This document shows, piece by piece, positions 19,652-28,438 of a DNA stretch of 64,000 bases (positions within the stretch are counted from its first letter, which is position 1; every line of letters starts with the position of its first letter). A program made the position numbers and the translations under genes. The notes below the pieces were generated by a model. The model worked only from the letters and a program-made list of their open reading frames with translations, did not search any database and was not told the DNA's origin. The DNA comes from Marinobacterium sp. (GTDB taxonomy: Bacteria > Pseudomonadota > Gammaproteobacteria > Pseudomonadales > Balneatricaceae), in the NCBI GenBank assembly GCA_030602245.1, contig JAUWAC010000001.1:124001-188000 (forward strand). Reading direction: 5' to 3'.

Positions 19652-20757
19652 TGGATGACAATCTGATGATCCGCGGACTCGATATGCTGACCGGCTGGTT
19701 GCCGGCACTCGAGGATTATCGCTGGCAGGTGAGCGTGGTACTGGTGCTGACCGCCACGCTGATCGCCACCTACGTGGTTGATCGGGTGCTGCGTCGGCTG
19801 GTGCGGTCGCTGTCGACGACGGCACCGGTGTGGGACGACCTGCTGATCGATGCCACCCGGCGCCCGCTGGCGGTGATGCTGCTGATTGTCGGCGTAACCT
19901 TTGCGCTGCACCTGTCGGCACCCCACCTGAGCCTGATCGGCGAGACGCTGCCGTCACGGGTGCGTCAGGTCGCGTTTATCCTGCTGCTGGGCTGGACCGC
20001 GCTGCGCTTTATCGGGCGCATTGAGCATGTCGTACTGACACGCAAGGAGTCGATCGACCGCACCACGGCGGATGCGATCTCCAAGCTGCTGCGGCTGGTC
20101 GTATTCATCCTGACCGGATTGGTGCTGATGCAGAATCTCGGCTACAGCATCTCCGGTATTCTCGCGTTCGGGGGGATCGGCGGTCTGGCGGTCGGTTTTG
20201 CGGCCAAGGATCTGCTCGCCAATTTCTTCGGCGGTCTGATGATCTACCTCGATCGGCCGTTCAAGGTTGGTGACTGGGTGCGCTCGCCGGACAAGAATAT
20301 CGAAGGGGTGGTGGAGCAGATCGGCTGGCGTCTGACCATCATTCGCACCTTCGATCAGCGTCCGCTCTATGTGCCCAATGCCACCTTCAACAACATCTCG
20401 GTGGAGAACCCGTCCCGGATGACGCATCGGCGGATCTTCGAGTATGTCGGTGTGCGTTACGACGATGCCCGTGTCGTGAAGACGATCGTCGATCGCATCC
20501 GGCAGATGCTGATCGAGCATCCGGAGATCGACGATTCCCAGACCCTGTTCGTGCAACTCAACCGTTTCGGTCCGTCCTCGCTCGATATCATGGTGTACAC
20601 CTTCACCCATACCACGAACTGGGGGCACTACCTTGCCGTGCGCGAGGATGTGTTGCTGAAGATCATCGATATTATCGATGACGAAGGGGCGGAGATTGCG
20701 TTCCCGACCTCGACCATCCATCTGCACCAGGCGCCGGACGTTGAACCGGAAGCATAA
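19651..20757 (+). CDS. MscS-family mechanosensitive channel (YnaI-like)
   Basis: Inner-membrane channel subunit, 368 residues, that would release solutes on membrane stretch. It has four to five predicted membrane helices (between about residues 25 and 190), the pore-lining MscS helix with Gly/Ala packing GGIGGLAVGFAAKDLLANFFGG, then the beta domain (GDWVRSPDKNIEGVVEQIGWRLT and VPNATF) and the C-terminal alpha/beta cage. Length and extra helices fit the YnaI type better than the three-helix MscS. Its ATG shares the last base of the nagZ stop, so it is in the psrA operon. Confidence 0.88.
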   Translation: MDDNLMIRGLDMLTGWLPALEDYRWQVSVVLVLTATLIATYVVDRVLRRLVRSLSTTAPVWDDLLIDATRRPLAVMLLIVGVTFALHLSAPHLSLIGETLPSRVRQVAFILLLGWTALRFIGRIEHVVLTRKESIDRTTADAISKLLRLVVFILTGLVLMQNLGYSISGILAFGGIGGLAVGFAAKDLLANFFGGLMIYLDRPFKVGDWVRSPDKNIEGVVEQIGWRLTIIRTFDQRPLYVPNATFNNISVENPSRMTHRRIFEYVGVRYDDARVVKTIVDRIRQMLIEHPEIDDSQTLFVQLNRFGPSSLDIMVYTFTHTTNWGHYLAVREDVLLKIIDIIDDEGAEIAFPTSTIHLHQAPDVEPEA

Positions 20758-20771
20758 GCATGTGCTAATAT
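20741..20771 (+). promoter_or_regulatory. Possible promoter of cydDC
   Basis: TTGAAC (20741-20746) is followed after 19 bp by TAATAT (20766-20771), which has an extended -10 TG one base upstream. It overlaps the end of the channel gene. The spacer is long, so this is tentative. Confidence 0.45.
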
Positions 20772-20836
20772 AGCGCGCCTGCGCAGCAGGGCGGGAGTCA
20801 GCATCCGGCCCGGCTGTACCCTCAAGCCACGTCGGG

Positions 20837-22570
20837 ATGCCGAACATGCAAGAGCTGAGTCGCGAAAACCGTCGCACACGAACCGCATGGCTGCGATCGG
20901 TTGCCGGCGCTGCCCGCCGCCACGTCATGCTGGCGGTCGTGGCGGGATTGCTCAGCGGTTTTGTACTGGTGCTGCAGGCGGATCAACTGTCGCGCATCAT
21001 CGCGGCGGTGGTGGTTGAAGGCGCCACGCTGGGAACGGTCGAAGACGCGCTCTGGGTGCTGCTGCTGGCGCTGGTGCTGCGGGCGGTGCTTGCCTTCCTG
21101 CGTGACTGGGCCGGGCAGCAGGCGTCGATCCGGGTGCGCAGCGGGCTGCGCGCCGAACTGCTCGCCAAGCTGGAGCGGCTTGGGCCGGCCTGGTGTCAGG
21201 GTCAGCGCGCCGGTGATGTCTCGACGCTGCTGCTGGAGCAGGTCGAGGCGCTGGATGGCTTTGTCGCACGTTACCTGCCGCAGATGGCGCTCGCCGTCGG
21301 CTTGCCGCTGATTATCATCGCCTTCGTGCTGCCGCAGAACTGGGCGGTGGCGTTGATCTTCCTGTTCAGTGCGCCACTGATTCCGTTGTTCATGGCACTG
21401 GTCGGGATGAAGGCGGCGGATGCGAACCGGCGCAATTTTCAGGCGCTGGCCAATCTGGGCGCCTATTTCCTCGATGTGGTGCAGGGCTTGTCGACATTGC
21501 GCCTGTTTCAGCGCAGTCGCGGTGAGGCGCAGCGCATCCATCGCGTATCTGAAGAGTTTCGCCTGCGTACGATGCAGGTGTTGCGGCTCGCGTTTCTCTC
21601 CTCTGCGGTGCTCGAATTTTTCGCCTCCGTCTCCATTGCCGTGACCGCGGTCTATCTCGGCTTCAGCTTTCTCGGGGAACTTGATTTCGGTTACTGGGAC
21701 ACGCCGGTCACGCTGCAGCAGGGGCTGTTTCTGCTGCTGCTGGCGCCCGAGTTCTACCTGCCGTTGCGCGAGCTCGGCACCCACTACCACGCCCGTCAGG
21801 AGGCGGTTGGAGCTGCCGACCGTCTGATCGATCTGCTCAATGAGGTCGAGCGCGCCCCGCTTGGCGGTACCGCGTCGCTGCCGGATGCGCAGGCCGGTGT
21901 AGCGCTGGCGTTGCGGCAGGTGTCGCTGACCTGGCCGGGGCGGCACGACGCGCTGCTTGACGGCCTTGATCTGAGCGTCGCCGCCGGCGAACACGTGGCC
22001 ATTATGGGGCCGAGCGGGACCGGCAAGTCGACGCTGATGAATCTGCTGCTCGGGTTTCAGGCGCCGGACAGCGGTGAGGTGACGGCAAACGGTGTGCCGG
22101 TCGCGCAGCTGGATCCGCAGTGCTGGCTCGGCGCAGTGGCCTGGGTCAGTCAGCAGACCACGCTGTTTCCCGGCACGTTGCGCGACAACCTGATGCTGGC
22201 GGCACCCGATGCGTCCGCCGACGCGCTGTGGCAGGCGTGTCGTGATGCCCACGCGGACACATTCATCGCGGCCCTGCCGCAGGGGTTGGATACCCGGATC
22301 GAGGAGGGGGGCGCGGGTCTGTCCGGCGGACAGATACAGCGTATTGCGCTGGCGCGGGCGTTTCTCAAGGATGCACCGGTGTTGCTGCTCGATGAGCCGA
22401 CCGCCAATCTCGACCGCGACAGCGAGCGGCTGGTGGTGGCAGCGCTTGGGGTGCTCAGCCGCGGGCGCACGGTGGTGACGCTGACCCACCGGCACGATAC
22501 GGCGCAGGGCGCCGACCGCGTGTTGCGGCTGGAACAGGGCCGGCTGGTCCCGCTCGAGGAGGTGCAATGA
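20837..22570 (+). CDS. cydD: Thiol reductant ABC exporter subunit CydD
   Basis: Half of the CydDC heterodimeric ABC exporter, which moves glutathione and cysteine to the periplasm and binds haem; it is needed for assembly of cytochrome bd and other c-type haem proteins. The 577-residue protein has six membrane helices followed by an ATPase domain with Walker A GPSGTGKST, signature LSGGQIQR and Walker B VLLLDEPTANLD. The start is uncertain: ATG 20837 or 20846 are both possible and neither has a strong ribosome site. cydC overlaps its end by 4 bases. The cydAB oxidase genes are not in the window. Confidence 0.93.
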   Translation: MPNMQELSRENRRTRTAWLRSVAGAARRHVMLAVVAGLLSGFVLVLQADQLSRIIAAVVVEGATLGTVEDALWVLLLALVLRAVLAFLRDWAGQQASIRVRSGLRAELLAKLERLGPAWCQGQRAGDVSTLLLEQVEALDGFVARYLPQMALAVGLPLIIIAFVLPQNWAVALIFLFSAPLIPLFMALVGMKAADANRRNFQALANLGAYFLDVVQGLSTLRLFQRSRGEAQRIHRVSEEFRLRTMQVLRLAFLSSAVLEFFASVSIAVTAVYLGFSFLGELDFGYWDTPVTLQQGLFLLLLAPEFYLPLRELGTHYHARQEAVGAADRLIDLLNEVERAPLGGTASLPDAQAGVALALRQVSLTWPGRHDALLDGLDLSVAAGEHVAIMGPSGTGKSTLMNLLLGFQAPDSGEVTANGVPVAQLDPQCWLGAVAWVSQQTTLFPGTLRDNLMLAAPDASADALWQACRDAHADTFIAALPQGLDTRIEEGGAGLSGGQIQRIALARAFLKDAPVLLLDEPTANLDRDSERLVVAALGVLSRGRTVVTLTHRHDTAQGADRVLRLEQGRLVPLEEVQ

Positions 22571-24237
22571 AGGCGTTGATTCCCTATCTGCGGCAGATGC
22601 GCCCGCACCTTGGCTGGGTGTTGCTCGGTGCCTGGCTGGGATTGCTGACACTGGTTGCCAGCATCGGCCTGTTGAGTCTGTCGGGTTGGTTCATCTCGGC
22701 GACGGCGCTGGCGGGGCTGGCCGGTCTCGGTGCCCAGCAGTTCAACTTTTTCACACCGGGGGCCGGGGTGCGTGGTTTCGCCATTCTGCGCACGGCGGGC
22801 CGCTACGGTGAGCGCGTTGTCAGTCATGAGGCGACCTTTCGTCTGATTACCCGGCTGCGGACCTGGTTCTATCAGCAGCTTGAGCCGCTGGGGCCGGCGC
22901 GGCTGAGTCAGCTGGGTTCGGCGCAGCTGCTGAACCGCTTGCTGGCGGATATCGGAGCGCTCGATAACCTGTACCTGCGCGTACTGGCACCGACGCTGAT
23001 TGCACTGTCAGTTGTGCTGCTGGTCGCGCTGTTTCTCACGCTGTTTCTGCCGGATGTGGCATTGATTGCGGTGGTGGGTCTGCTGGTGGCCGGTTTTGTC
23101 GTCCCCTGGCTGGGCTATCGGCTGGCGCGCGGGGTCGGTGAAGCGCAGCCGGAAGCGGTGGCGCAGCTGCGTGTGGCGCTGGTGGCACTGGTACGGGGGA
23201 TGGCGGATCTGCGCATTTACGGGGGGATGGCGCGTGCGCGCACGCAGATCGTCGAGCGCGAAGCCCATCTGCTGGCAACGCAGCAGCGCATGGGTATGAT
23301 CTCGGCGCTGACCGGCAGTCTGATGACGCTGGTCAGCGGGCTGACGCTGATTCTGGCCACGCTGCCGGCGGTGATCGCGGTACGCGATAATCTGCTGGCG
23401 CCGGCAGAGCTGGCACTGGTGCTGTTCTGCGTGCTGGCCGCGTTCGAGGCGGTGATGCCGCTGCCACTGGCGTATCAGTACCTCGGCAAGACGCGCGCGG
23501 CCGCGCAGCGGTTGAACGAGGTGGTCGATACCAAGCCCCAGATCCGCTTTCCGGCGGCGGGTGTGGTGCCGCGCACGCCCGGGTCGATCCGGTTTGATGA
23601 TGTGTATTTCAGCTACCGGTCGCAGCAGCCGGTACTGAAAGGGATCAGCTTCTCAGTCGCGCCCGGCGAACGGCTGGCACTGGCGGGCCATTCCGGCAGC
23701 GGCAAAACGTCGCTGATCAATCTGCTGGTGCGGTTCTGGGACGCGGATGCCGGTGTGGTCGAGCTGGGTGGTCAGCCGATTGCTGCCTACGACGAGTCGA
23801 CCCTGCGCGCCCAGTTGAGCGTCATGGATCAGCCGGTGCATCTGTTTGCCGGCAGCGTGCGTGACAACCTGCGTCTGGCCGGAGATGTTGACGATCAGCG
23901 CATGCGCGACCTGCTCGCCTCGTTACGCCTGCTCGAGGCGCTGGGCCCGGAGGGGCTGGACTATCAGATCGGGGAAGGGGGCTCGCGCCTGTCAGGCGGC
24001 CAGCGCAAGCGGCTGGCGCTGGCCCGTGCGCTGCTGCGGCCGGCCCCGGTGCTGCTGTTGGATGAGCCCACCGAAGGGCTGGATGCGGACACGGCGGCTG
24101 CGGTGCTTGATCTGCTGGCGGAGATCAATCCCGGCCAGACCCAGCTGCTGATCAGTCACCACGAGCAGGTGCTGGCGCGCTACCCCCGTATCCTGCGGCT
24201 GGATCAGGGGCGGCTGGTTACTCCTCAACCGGATTGA
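22567..24237 (+). CDS. cydC: Thiol reductant ABC exporter subunit CydC
   Basis: Partner of CydD, 556 residues, with the CydC-type start (MKALIPYLRQMRPHLGWVLLG and LSLSGWFISATALAGL) and an ATPase domain containing Walker A GHSGSGKTS, signature LSGGQRKR and Walker B VLLLDEPTEGLD. Translation is coupled to cydD through an ATGA overlap. Its last 20 bp overlap the 3' end of the convergent csiV gene, and no terminator separates them, so the two transcripts should overlap. Confidence 0.94.
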   Translation: MKALIPYLRQMRPHLGWVLLGAWLGLLTLVASIGLLSLSGWFISATALAGLAGLGAQQFNFFTPGAGVRGFAILRTAGRYGERVVSHEATFRLITRLRTWFYQQLEPLGPARLSQLGSAQLLNRLLADIGALDNLYLRVLAPTLIALSVVLLVALFLTLFLPDVALIAVVGLLVAGFVVPWLGYRLARGVGEAQPEAVAQLRVALVALVRGMADLRIYGGMARARTQIVEREAHLLATQQRMGMISALTGSLMTLVSGLTLILATLPAVIAVRDNLLAPAELALVLFCVLAAFEAVMPLPLAYQYLGKTRAAAQRLNEVVDTKPQIRFPAAGVVPRTPGSIRFDDVYFSYRSQQPVLKGISFSVAPGERLALAGHSGSGKTSLINLLVRFWDADAGVVELGGQPIAAYDESTLRAQLSVMDQPVHLFAGSVRDNLRLAGDVDDQRMRDLLASLRLLEALGPEGLDYQIGEGGSRLSGGQRKRLALARALLRPAPVLLLDEPTEGLDADTAAAVLDLLAEINPGQTQLLISHHEQVLARYPRILRLDQGRLVTPQPD

Positions 24238-24796
24238 TAATGGCCAGAATGCCGAAGTGCGGGTGGTCGAGGTAGTGCAGCTTCTCCGAGCGCATGCGGC
24301 GTGACTGCTGCAGACGGTACTGCTGGGGTTCGGCTTCGACGGCGGAGCTGCGACTGAGCAGCAGATCGGGGCGCAGGTGCAGATAGCGGTTGCGATCCAC
24401 TTTGACCACACCGTCCACACGGCCGTCGTTGCTGCTCAGGCGAATCGACGGGTTGCGCCCGGTGCTCACATTCTGAAACCAGCCGCCGTGCCAGAGAATA
24501 TCGTAGCCCTGGCGGCGCAGTCGGGTGGCATCGTCGGTCAGTGTCAGGCGCTCGCCGGGCAGCATCTCGAGCTGCGAAAACGGTGCGCCGTTGTACGGCT
24601 GCAGGTAGGCCGCATCGGCAACCGGAGGCGGCGTCAGGCCCGCTGCCGTCGCATCGTAGGGCAGGGTGCCACCGCCATAGCTATTCTGGGCAAAGATCAG
24701 CAGCTCGACCTCGTAATCCCCTTCGGCTGCGCTGGCGCAGAGGCTGGTCCCCAGCAGGGCGGTGGCAAGTATCCGTTGCAGTCGTGTCTTCATCAT
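24218..24796 (-). CDS. csiV: CsiV family peptidoglycan-associated protein
   Basis: A secreted protein of 192 residues with a clear signal peptide (LATALLGTSLCASA, cleavage before AEGDYEVELLIFAQ). The YEVELLIFA start of the mature part, the HGGWFQNV segment and the late YLDHPHFGILAIINPVE fit the CsiV family, first described in Vibrio cholerae as a periplasmic protein needed for PBP1A function. In Pseudomonas a homologue lies next to mfd as here. ATG 24796 overlaps the mfd stop (ATGA), giving coupling to the repair gene. The family assignment is from memory of motifs and synteny, so moderately certain. Confidence 0.7.
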   Translation of the reverse strand: MMKTRLQRILATALLGTSLCASAAEGDYEVELLIFAQNSYGGGTLPYDATAAGLTPPPVADAAYLQPYNGAPFSQLEMLPGERLTLTDDATRLRRQGYDILWHGGWFQNVSTGRNPSIRLSSNDGRVDGVVKVDRNRYLHLRPDLLLSRSSAVEAEPQQYRLQQSRRMRSEKLHYLDHPHFGILAIINPVEE

Positions 24797-27700
24797 GTGC
24801 CTTCGTTCGGTGACAGGTGATCGAGCAGCCCTTCGACGCAGTGGAAGCGATCCTCCGGCGTTGCCATCGGCAACGTGAAGCGCAGCGCGCTGGCGCCGTC
24901 CAGTTTATACCGCTTGGGCTGCTGTTGTACCAGCGTGACCAGCGTCAGCGGTTCGACGCAGGTGTCGCTGCCAAATTCCACGCGCCCGCCCTTGTCGCCG
25001 GCTTCGAGCTTGACGATGCCCAGCGCATCGGCTCGCAGTTTCAGTGCGGTCAGGCGGAACAGATTGCGCGTCTGCGGCGGCAGCAGGCCAAAGCGGTCGA
25101 TCATCTCCACCTGCAGTTCGTCCAGCGCGTGTGGGGTCTTGGCATTGGAGATCCGCTTATACATGATCAGGCGGTTGTGCACATCCGGCAGGTAGTCATC
25201 CGGGATCAGCGCCGGGATGCGCAGGTTGATCTCGCTGCCGTGGTGGAGTGGCTGATCGAGATTCGGCGTCTTGCCCTCGCGGATCGCCTGAATCGCCTGA
25301 TCGAGCATCTCCATGTACAGGCTGAAGCCGATGCTCTGAATCTGGCCGCTCTGTTCTTCGCCCAGCAGCTCGCCGGCACCGCGAATCTCGAGGTCGTGCG
25401 TTGCCAGCGTGAAACCGGCGCCGAGCGTGCTCGATGCGCTGATCGCTTCCAGTCGTTTGACTGCATCCGGCGTCATCGCCTTCGGCGGCGGTGTCAGCAG
25501 GTAGGCGTAGGCCTGATGGTGCGAGCGTCCGACACGTCCGCGCAGCTGATGCAGCTGAGCCAGGCCGAACTTGTCCGCGCGCTCGATGATGATGGTGTTG
25601 GCGTTCGGAACATCGATGCCGGTTTCGATGATGGTGGTGCAGACCAGTACGTTGAACCGCTTGTGGTAGAAGTCGGACATCACCTGTTCCAGCTCGCGCT
25701 CACGCATCTGGCCATGACCGATCGCGACACGGGCCTCCGGGACCAGTTCGGCAACCTCCTGCGCGGTCTTATCGATCGTCTTGACCTCGTTGTGCAGGTA
25801 GTAGACCTGGCCGCCGCGCAACAGCTCACGCAGGATCGCTTCCTTCAGCAGCGGTTTGGAGGATTCACGCACGAATGTCTTGACCGACAGGCGCCGCGCC
25901 GGCGGTGTCGCGATGATCGACAGGTCGCGGATACCGGACATCGCCATGTTCAGCGTGCGCGGAATCGGTGTCGCGGTCAGGGTCAGGATATCGACCTCGG
26001 CGCGCAGCGCTTTCAGACGCTCTTTCTGCTGCACGCCGAAGCGGTGTTCTTCGTCGATGATGACCAGTCCGAGATCCTTGAACTGCAGATCCCCCTGCAG
26101 CAGCTTGTGGGTGCCGATCAGGATGTCGACCTGGCCCTCACTGACCTGCTGGGCGATGGTCTGCTGCTGTTTGCTGCTGCGGAAACGGGAGATCAGCTCG
26201 ATATTGACCGGCCAGTCGGCGAAACGGTCGCGGAAGTTGTCGAAATGCTGCTGCGCGAGCAGGGTGGTCGGCACCAGAACGGCGACCTGACGCCCGTCCT
26301 GTACCGCAATGAACGCCGCGCGCATCGCGACTTCGGTTTTGCCGAAGCCGACATCGCCGCAGACCAGACGGTCCATCGGCTGTTTGGCACGCATATCACG
26401 CACGACCGCGTCGATCGCGTTGGCCTGATCGGGCGTTTCCTCGAACGGGAAGCCGGCGGCAAACTGGCGATAGGCGTCTTCCGGCAGCTGAAAACTGTAG
26501 CCCTCGCGTGCGGCGCGACGGGCGTAGATGTCGAGCAGCTCGGCGGCGCTGTCACGCACCTTCTCGGCGGCCTTCTGGCGCGCCTTGCTCCACTGTTCGG
26601 TGCCGAGGCGGTGCAGCGGTGCCGCTTCGTCGGAGGCGCCGGAATAGCGGCTGATCAGGTGCAGCGACGATACCGGGACGTAGAGTTTGGCGTTGTTGGC
26701 GTATTCCAGGGTCAGGAATTCGTTGACCTCGCCTTCGGTCTCGATCGTCTGCAACCCGAGGTAGCGCCCGACACCGTGATCGATATGCACCACCGGCGCG
26801 CCGATACTGAGTTCGGACAGATGGCGGATCGACTGGTCGCTGTCACTCTGGTCGCGCTCGCGACGGCGGCGCTGGAACACCTGCTGCCCGAACAGCTGGG
26901 TTTCGGTGACCACCTGCAGCGAATCGACCAGGTTGAGGCCGCGCTCGAGTGGGTAGGTGGTGATGCCAAGCGGTGCCGGATCGGCGACAAAGGCGTGCCA
27001 GTCGTCATATTCCCTGAAACTGAGGCCGGCGCGACGGGCGAGGTTCAACAGCGCTTCGCGCCGGCCGGCGGACTCGGCACATACCAGCAGCGGCTGCTCG
27101 GATTGCTGTGTCAGTGCTGCCAGCGGGGCCAGCGGATCGCTGGCGCCGGGGGCGGCGGTCAGTGCCGGCGGCTCGGCGCAGGGCAGGTTGTCACGGCCCG
27201 GACGCTGCTCTTCCGCCTGCTCGTTGAGGCGCAGGGCGGGAAATGCGCGCAGCGCGATGGCGAGCTGATCGGGCGGCAGAAACAGCTGCTCCGGCGGCAG
27301 TACCGGGCGCTGTACGTCGAACGCGCGTTCCTCGTGGCGTGACTGCACCTCCTGCCAGAACTGATGGGCGGCTTCGTTGAGTCCGCTCTGCTGCACCAGC
27401 AGGACGTTTTCCGGCAGGTAGTCGAACAGGGTGGCACAGCTGTCCTCGAAGAACAGTGGCAGATAGTACTCGATACCGGCCGGCGCGATCCCCGAGGCGA
27501 TATCCTGGTAGACCGGACAGCGGGTGTAGTCGACATCGAAGGTTTCGCGCCAGCGCTGCTTGAAGCGGTTGATCGCGTCCTTGTGGAACGGGTATTCACG
27601 CGCCGGCAGCAGGCGGATGCGGTCGATCTTGTCGACGGAGCGCTGGGTTTCCGGATCGAAGGTGCGCAGCGTGTCGATTTCGTCGTCGAACAGGTCGATA

Positions 27701-28248
27701 CGGTAGGGCGTGTCACTGCCCATCGGGAACAGGTCGATCAGGGCGCCGCGGATGGCAAACTCGCCATGTTCGTACACGGTGTCGACCAGCAGGTAACCGG
27801 CATCGATCAGGCGCTGGCGCATCTGCTCCGGGTTGATGCGCTGGCCGGTTTCGAGCCAGAGTGAGTTGCCGCTGATAAAACCGGGTGGCGCGATACGCTG
27901 CATCAGGGTGGCGGCGGGTATCACCAGTACGCCCTGGCGCATGTCGGCCAGCCGATACAGGGTTTCGATGCGGGTCGAGATAATGTCCTGATGCGGTGAG
28001 AAATTGTCGTAAGGCAGGGTTTCCCAGTCGGGGAACAGCTGTACGGGCAGCTGCGCGCCGCAATAGAAGCCGATTTCGCTTTCAATACGGCTGGCGCTCT
28101 CGCTGTCGCGGCACACCAGCAGGATCGGGCCCTGGTGCTGCCGGCGCAGTTGCTCGATCAGCAGCCCGGTGGCGCTGCCGAGAACCTGGCCGATACGCTT
28201 GATATCTCCGGGGCTGTGGGGCAACGGCGGCTGTATACGGGTCGGCAC
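24793..28248 (-). CDS. mfd: Transcription-repair coupling factor Mfd
   Basis: DNA translocase that removes RNA polymerase stalled at lesions and recruits UvrA. At 1151 residues it has full family length. Domains in order: UvrB-like N-terminal part (SVDKIDRIRLLPAREYPF), RNA polymerase-interacting domain (VHIDHGVGRYLGLQ), then the RecG-like helicase with Walker A GDVGFGKTEV, the IIDEEHRFGVQQKE box, the TATPIPRTLNMA motif and QLRGRVGRS, and the C-terminal TRCF domain. The start is GTG at 28248, with AAGGAG 6 bases upstream. It is divergent from gap and coupled to csiV. Confidence 0.97.
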   Translation of the reverse strand: MPTRIQPPLPHSPGDIKRIGQVLGSATGLLIEQLRRQHQGPILLVCRDSESASRIESEIGFYCGAQLPVQLFPDWETLPYDNFSPHQDIISTRIETLYRLADMRQGVLVIPAATLMQRIAPPGFISGNSLWLETGQRINPEQMRQRLIDAGYLLVDTVYEHGEFAIRGALIDLFPMGSDTPYRIDLFDDEIDTLRTFDPETQRSVDKIDRIRLLPAREYPFHKDAINRFKQRWRETFDVDYTRCPVYQDIASGIAPAGIEYYLPLFFEDSCATLFDYLPENVLLVQQSGLNEAAHQFWQEVQSRHEERAFDVQRPVLPPEQLFLPPDQLAIALRAFPALRLNEQAEEQRPGRDNLPCAEPPALTAAPGASDPLAPLAALTQQSEQPLLVCAESAGRREALLNLARRAGLSFREYDDWHAFVADPAPLGITTYPLERGLNLVDSLQVVTETQLFGQQVFQRRRRERDQSDSDQSIRHLSELSIGAPVVHIDHGVGRYLGLQTIETEGEVNEFLTLEYANNAKLYVPVSSLHLISRYSGASDEAAPLHRLGTEQWSKARQKAAEKVRDSAAELLDIYARRAAREGYSFQLPEDAYRQFAAGFPFEETPDQANAIDAVVRDMRAKQPMDRLVCGDVGFGKTEVAMRAAFIAVQDGRQVAVLVPTTLLAQQHFDNFRDRFADWPVNIELISRFRSSKQQQTIAQQVSEGQVDILIGTHKLLQGDLQFKDLGLVIIDEEHRFGVQQKERLKALRAEVDILTLTATPIPRTLNMAMSGIRDLSIIATPPARRLSVKTFVRESSKPLLKEAILRELLRGGQVYYLHNEVKTIDKTAQEVAELVPEARVAIGHGQMRERELEQVMSDFYHKRFNVLVCTTIIETGIDVPNANTIIIERADKFGLAQLHQLRGRVGRSHHQAYAYLLTPPPKAMTPDAVKRLEAISASSTLGAGFTLATHDLEIRGAGELLGEEQSGQIQSIGFSLYMEMLDQAIQAIREGKTPNLDQPLHHGSEINLRIPALIPDDYLPDVHNRLIMYKRISNAKTPHALDELQVEMIDRFGLLPPQTRNLFRLTALKLRADALGIVKLEAGDKGGRVEFGSDTCVEPLTLVTLVQQQPKRYKLDGASALRFTLPMATPEDRFHCVEGLLDHLSPNEGT

Positions 28249-28365
28249 GCAGGACTCCTTGCTGATCGACGATGTGAAGGGGCGCTATTCTAACGGCGTT
28301 CGTGCGGGCGCGCAGCCCGAAACCGCTGCCGGTTCACAGTGGGACAAAAGTATAGCGATGTGCGT

Positions 28366-28394
28366 TTGCCGCGGCGGGAGGAAACAGGGATAAT
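28366..28394 (+). promoter_or_regulatory. Predicted sigma-70 promoter of gap
   Basis: TTGCCG (28366-28371) and GATAAT (28389-28394) are separated by an optimal 17 bp, giving a leader of about 37 nt before the GTG start of gap. Confidence 0.65.
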
Positions 28395-28438
28395 ACGCGC
28401 ACCCAAATTGAGCTCACACAATTTCGGAGTTGCCACCC

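Noticed and set aside
20822-22651. 609-codon open frame antisense to cydD
   Set aside because: High GC content at third codon positions keeps antisense frames open. The frame lies fully over the conserved cydD gene, has no family motifs and a His/Gln/Arg-biased composition typical of such shadows.
24817-27342. 841-codon open frame antisense to mfd
   Set aside because: Complete overlap with the highly conserved mfd helicase; composition is that of a reverse-complement shadow.
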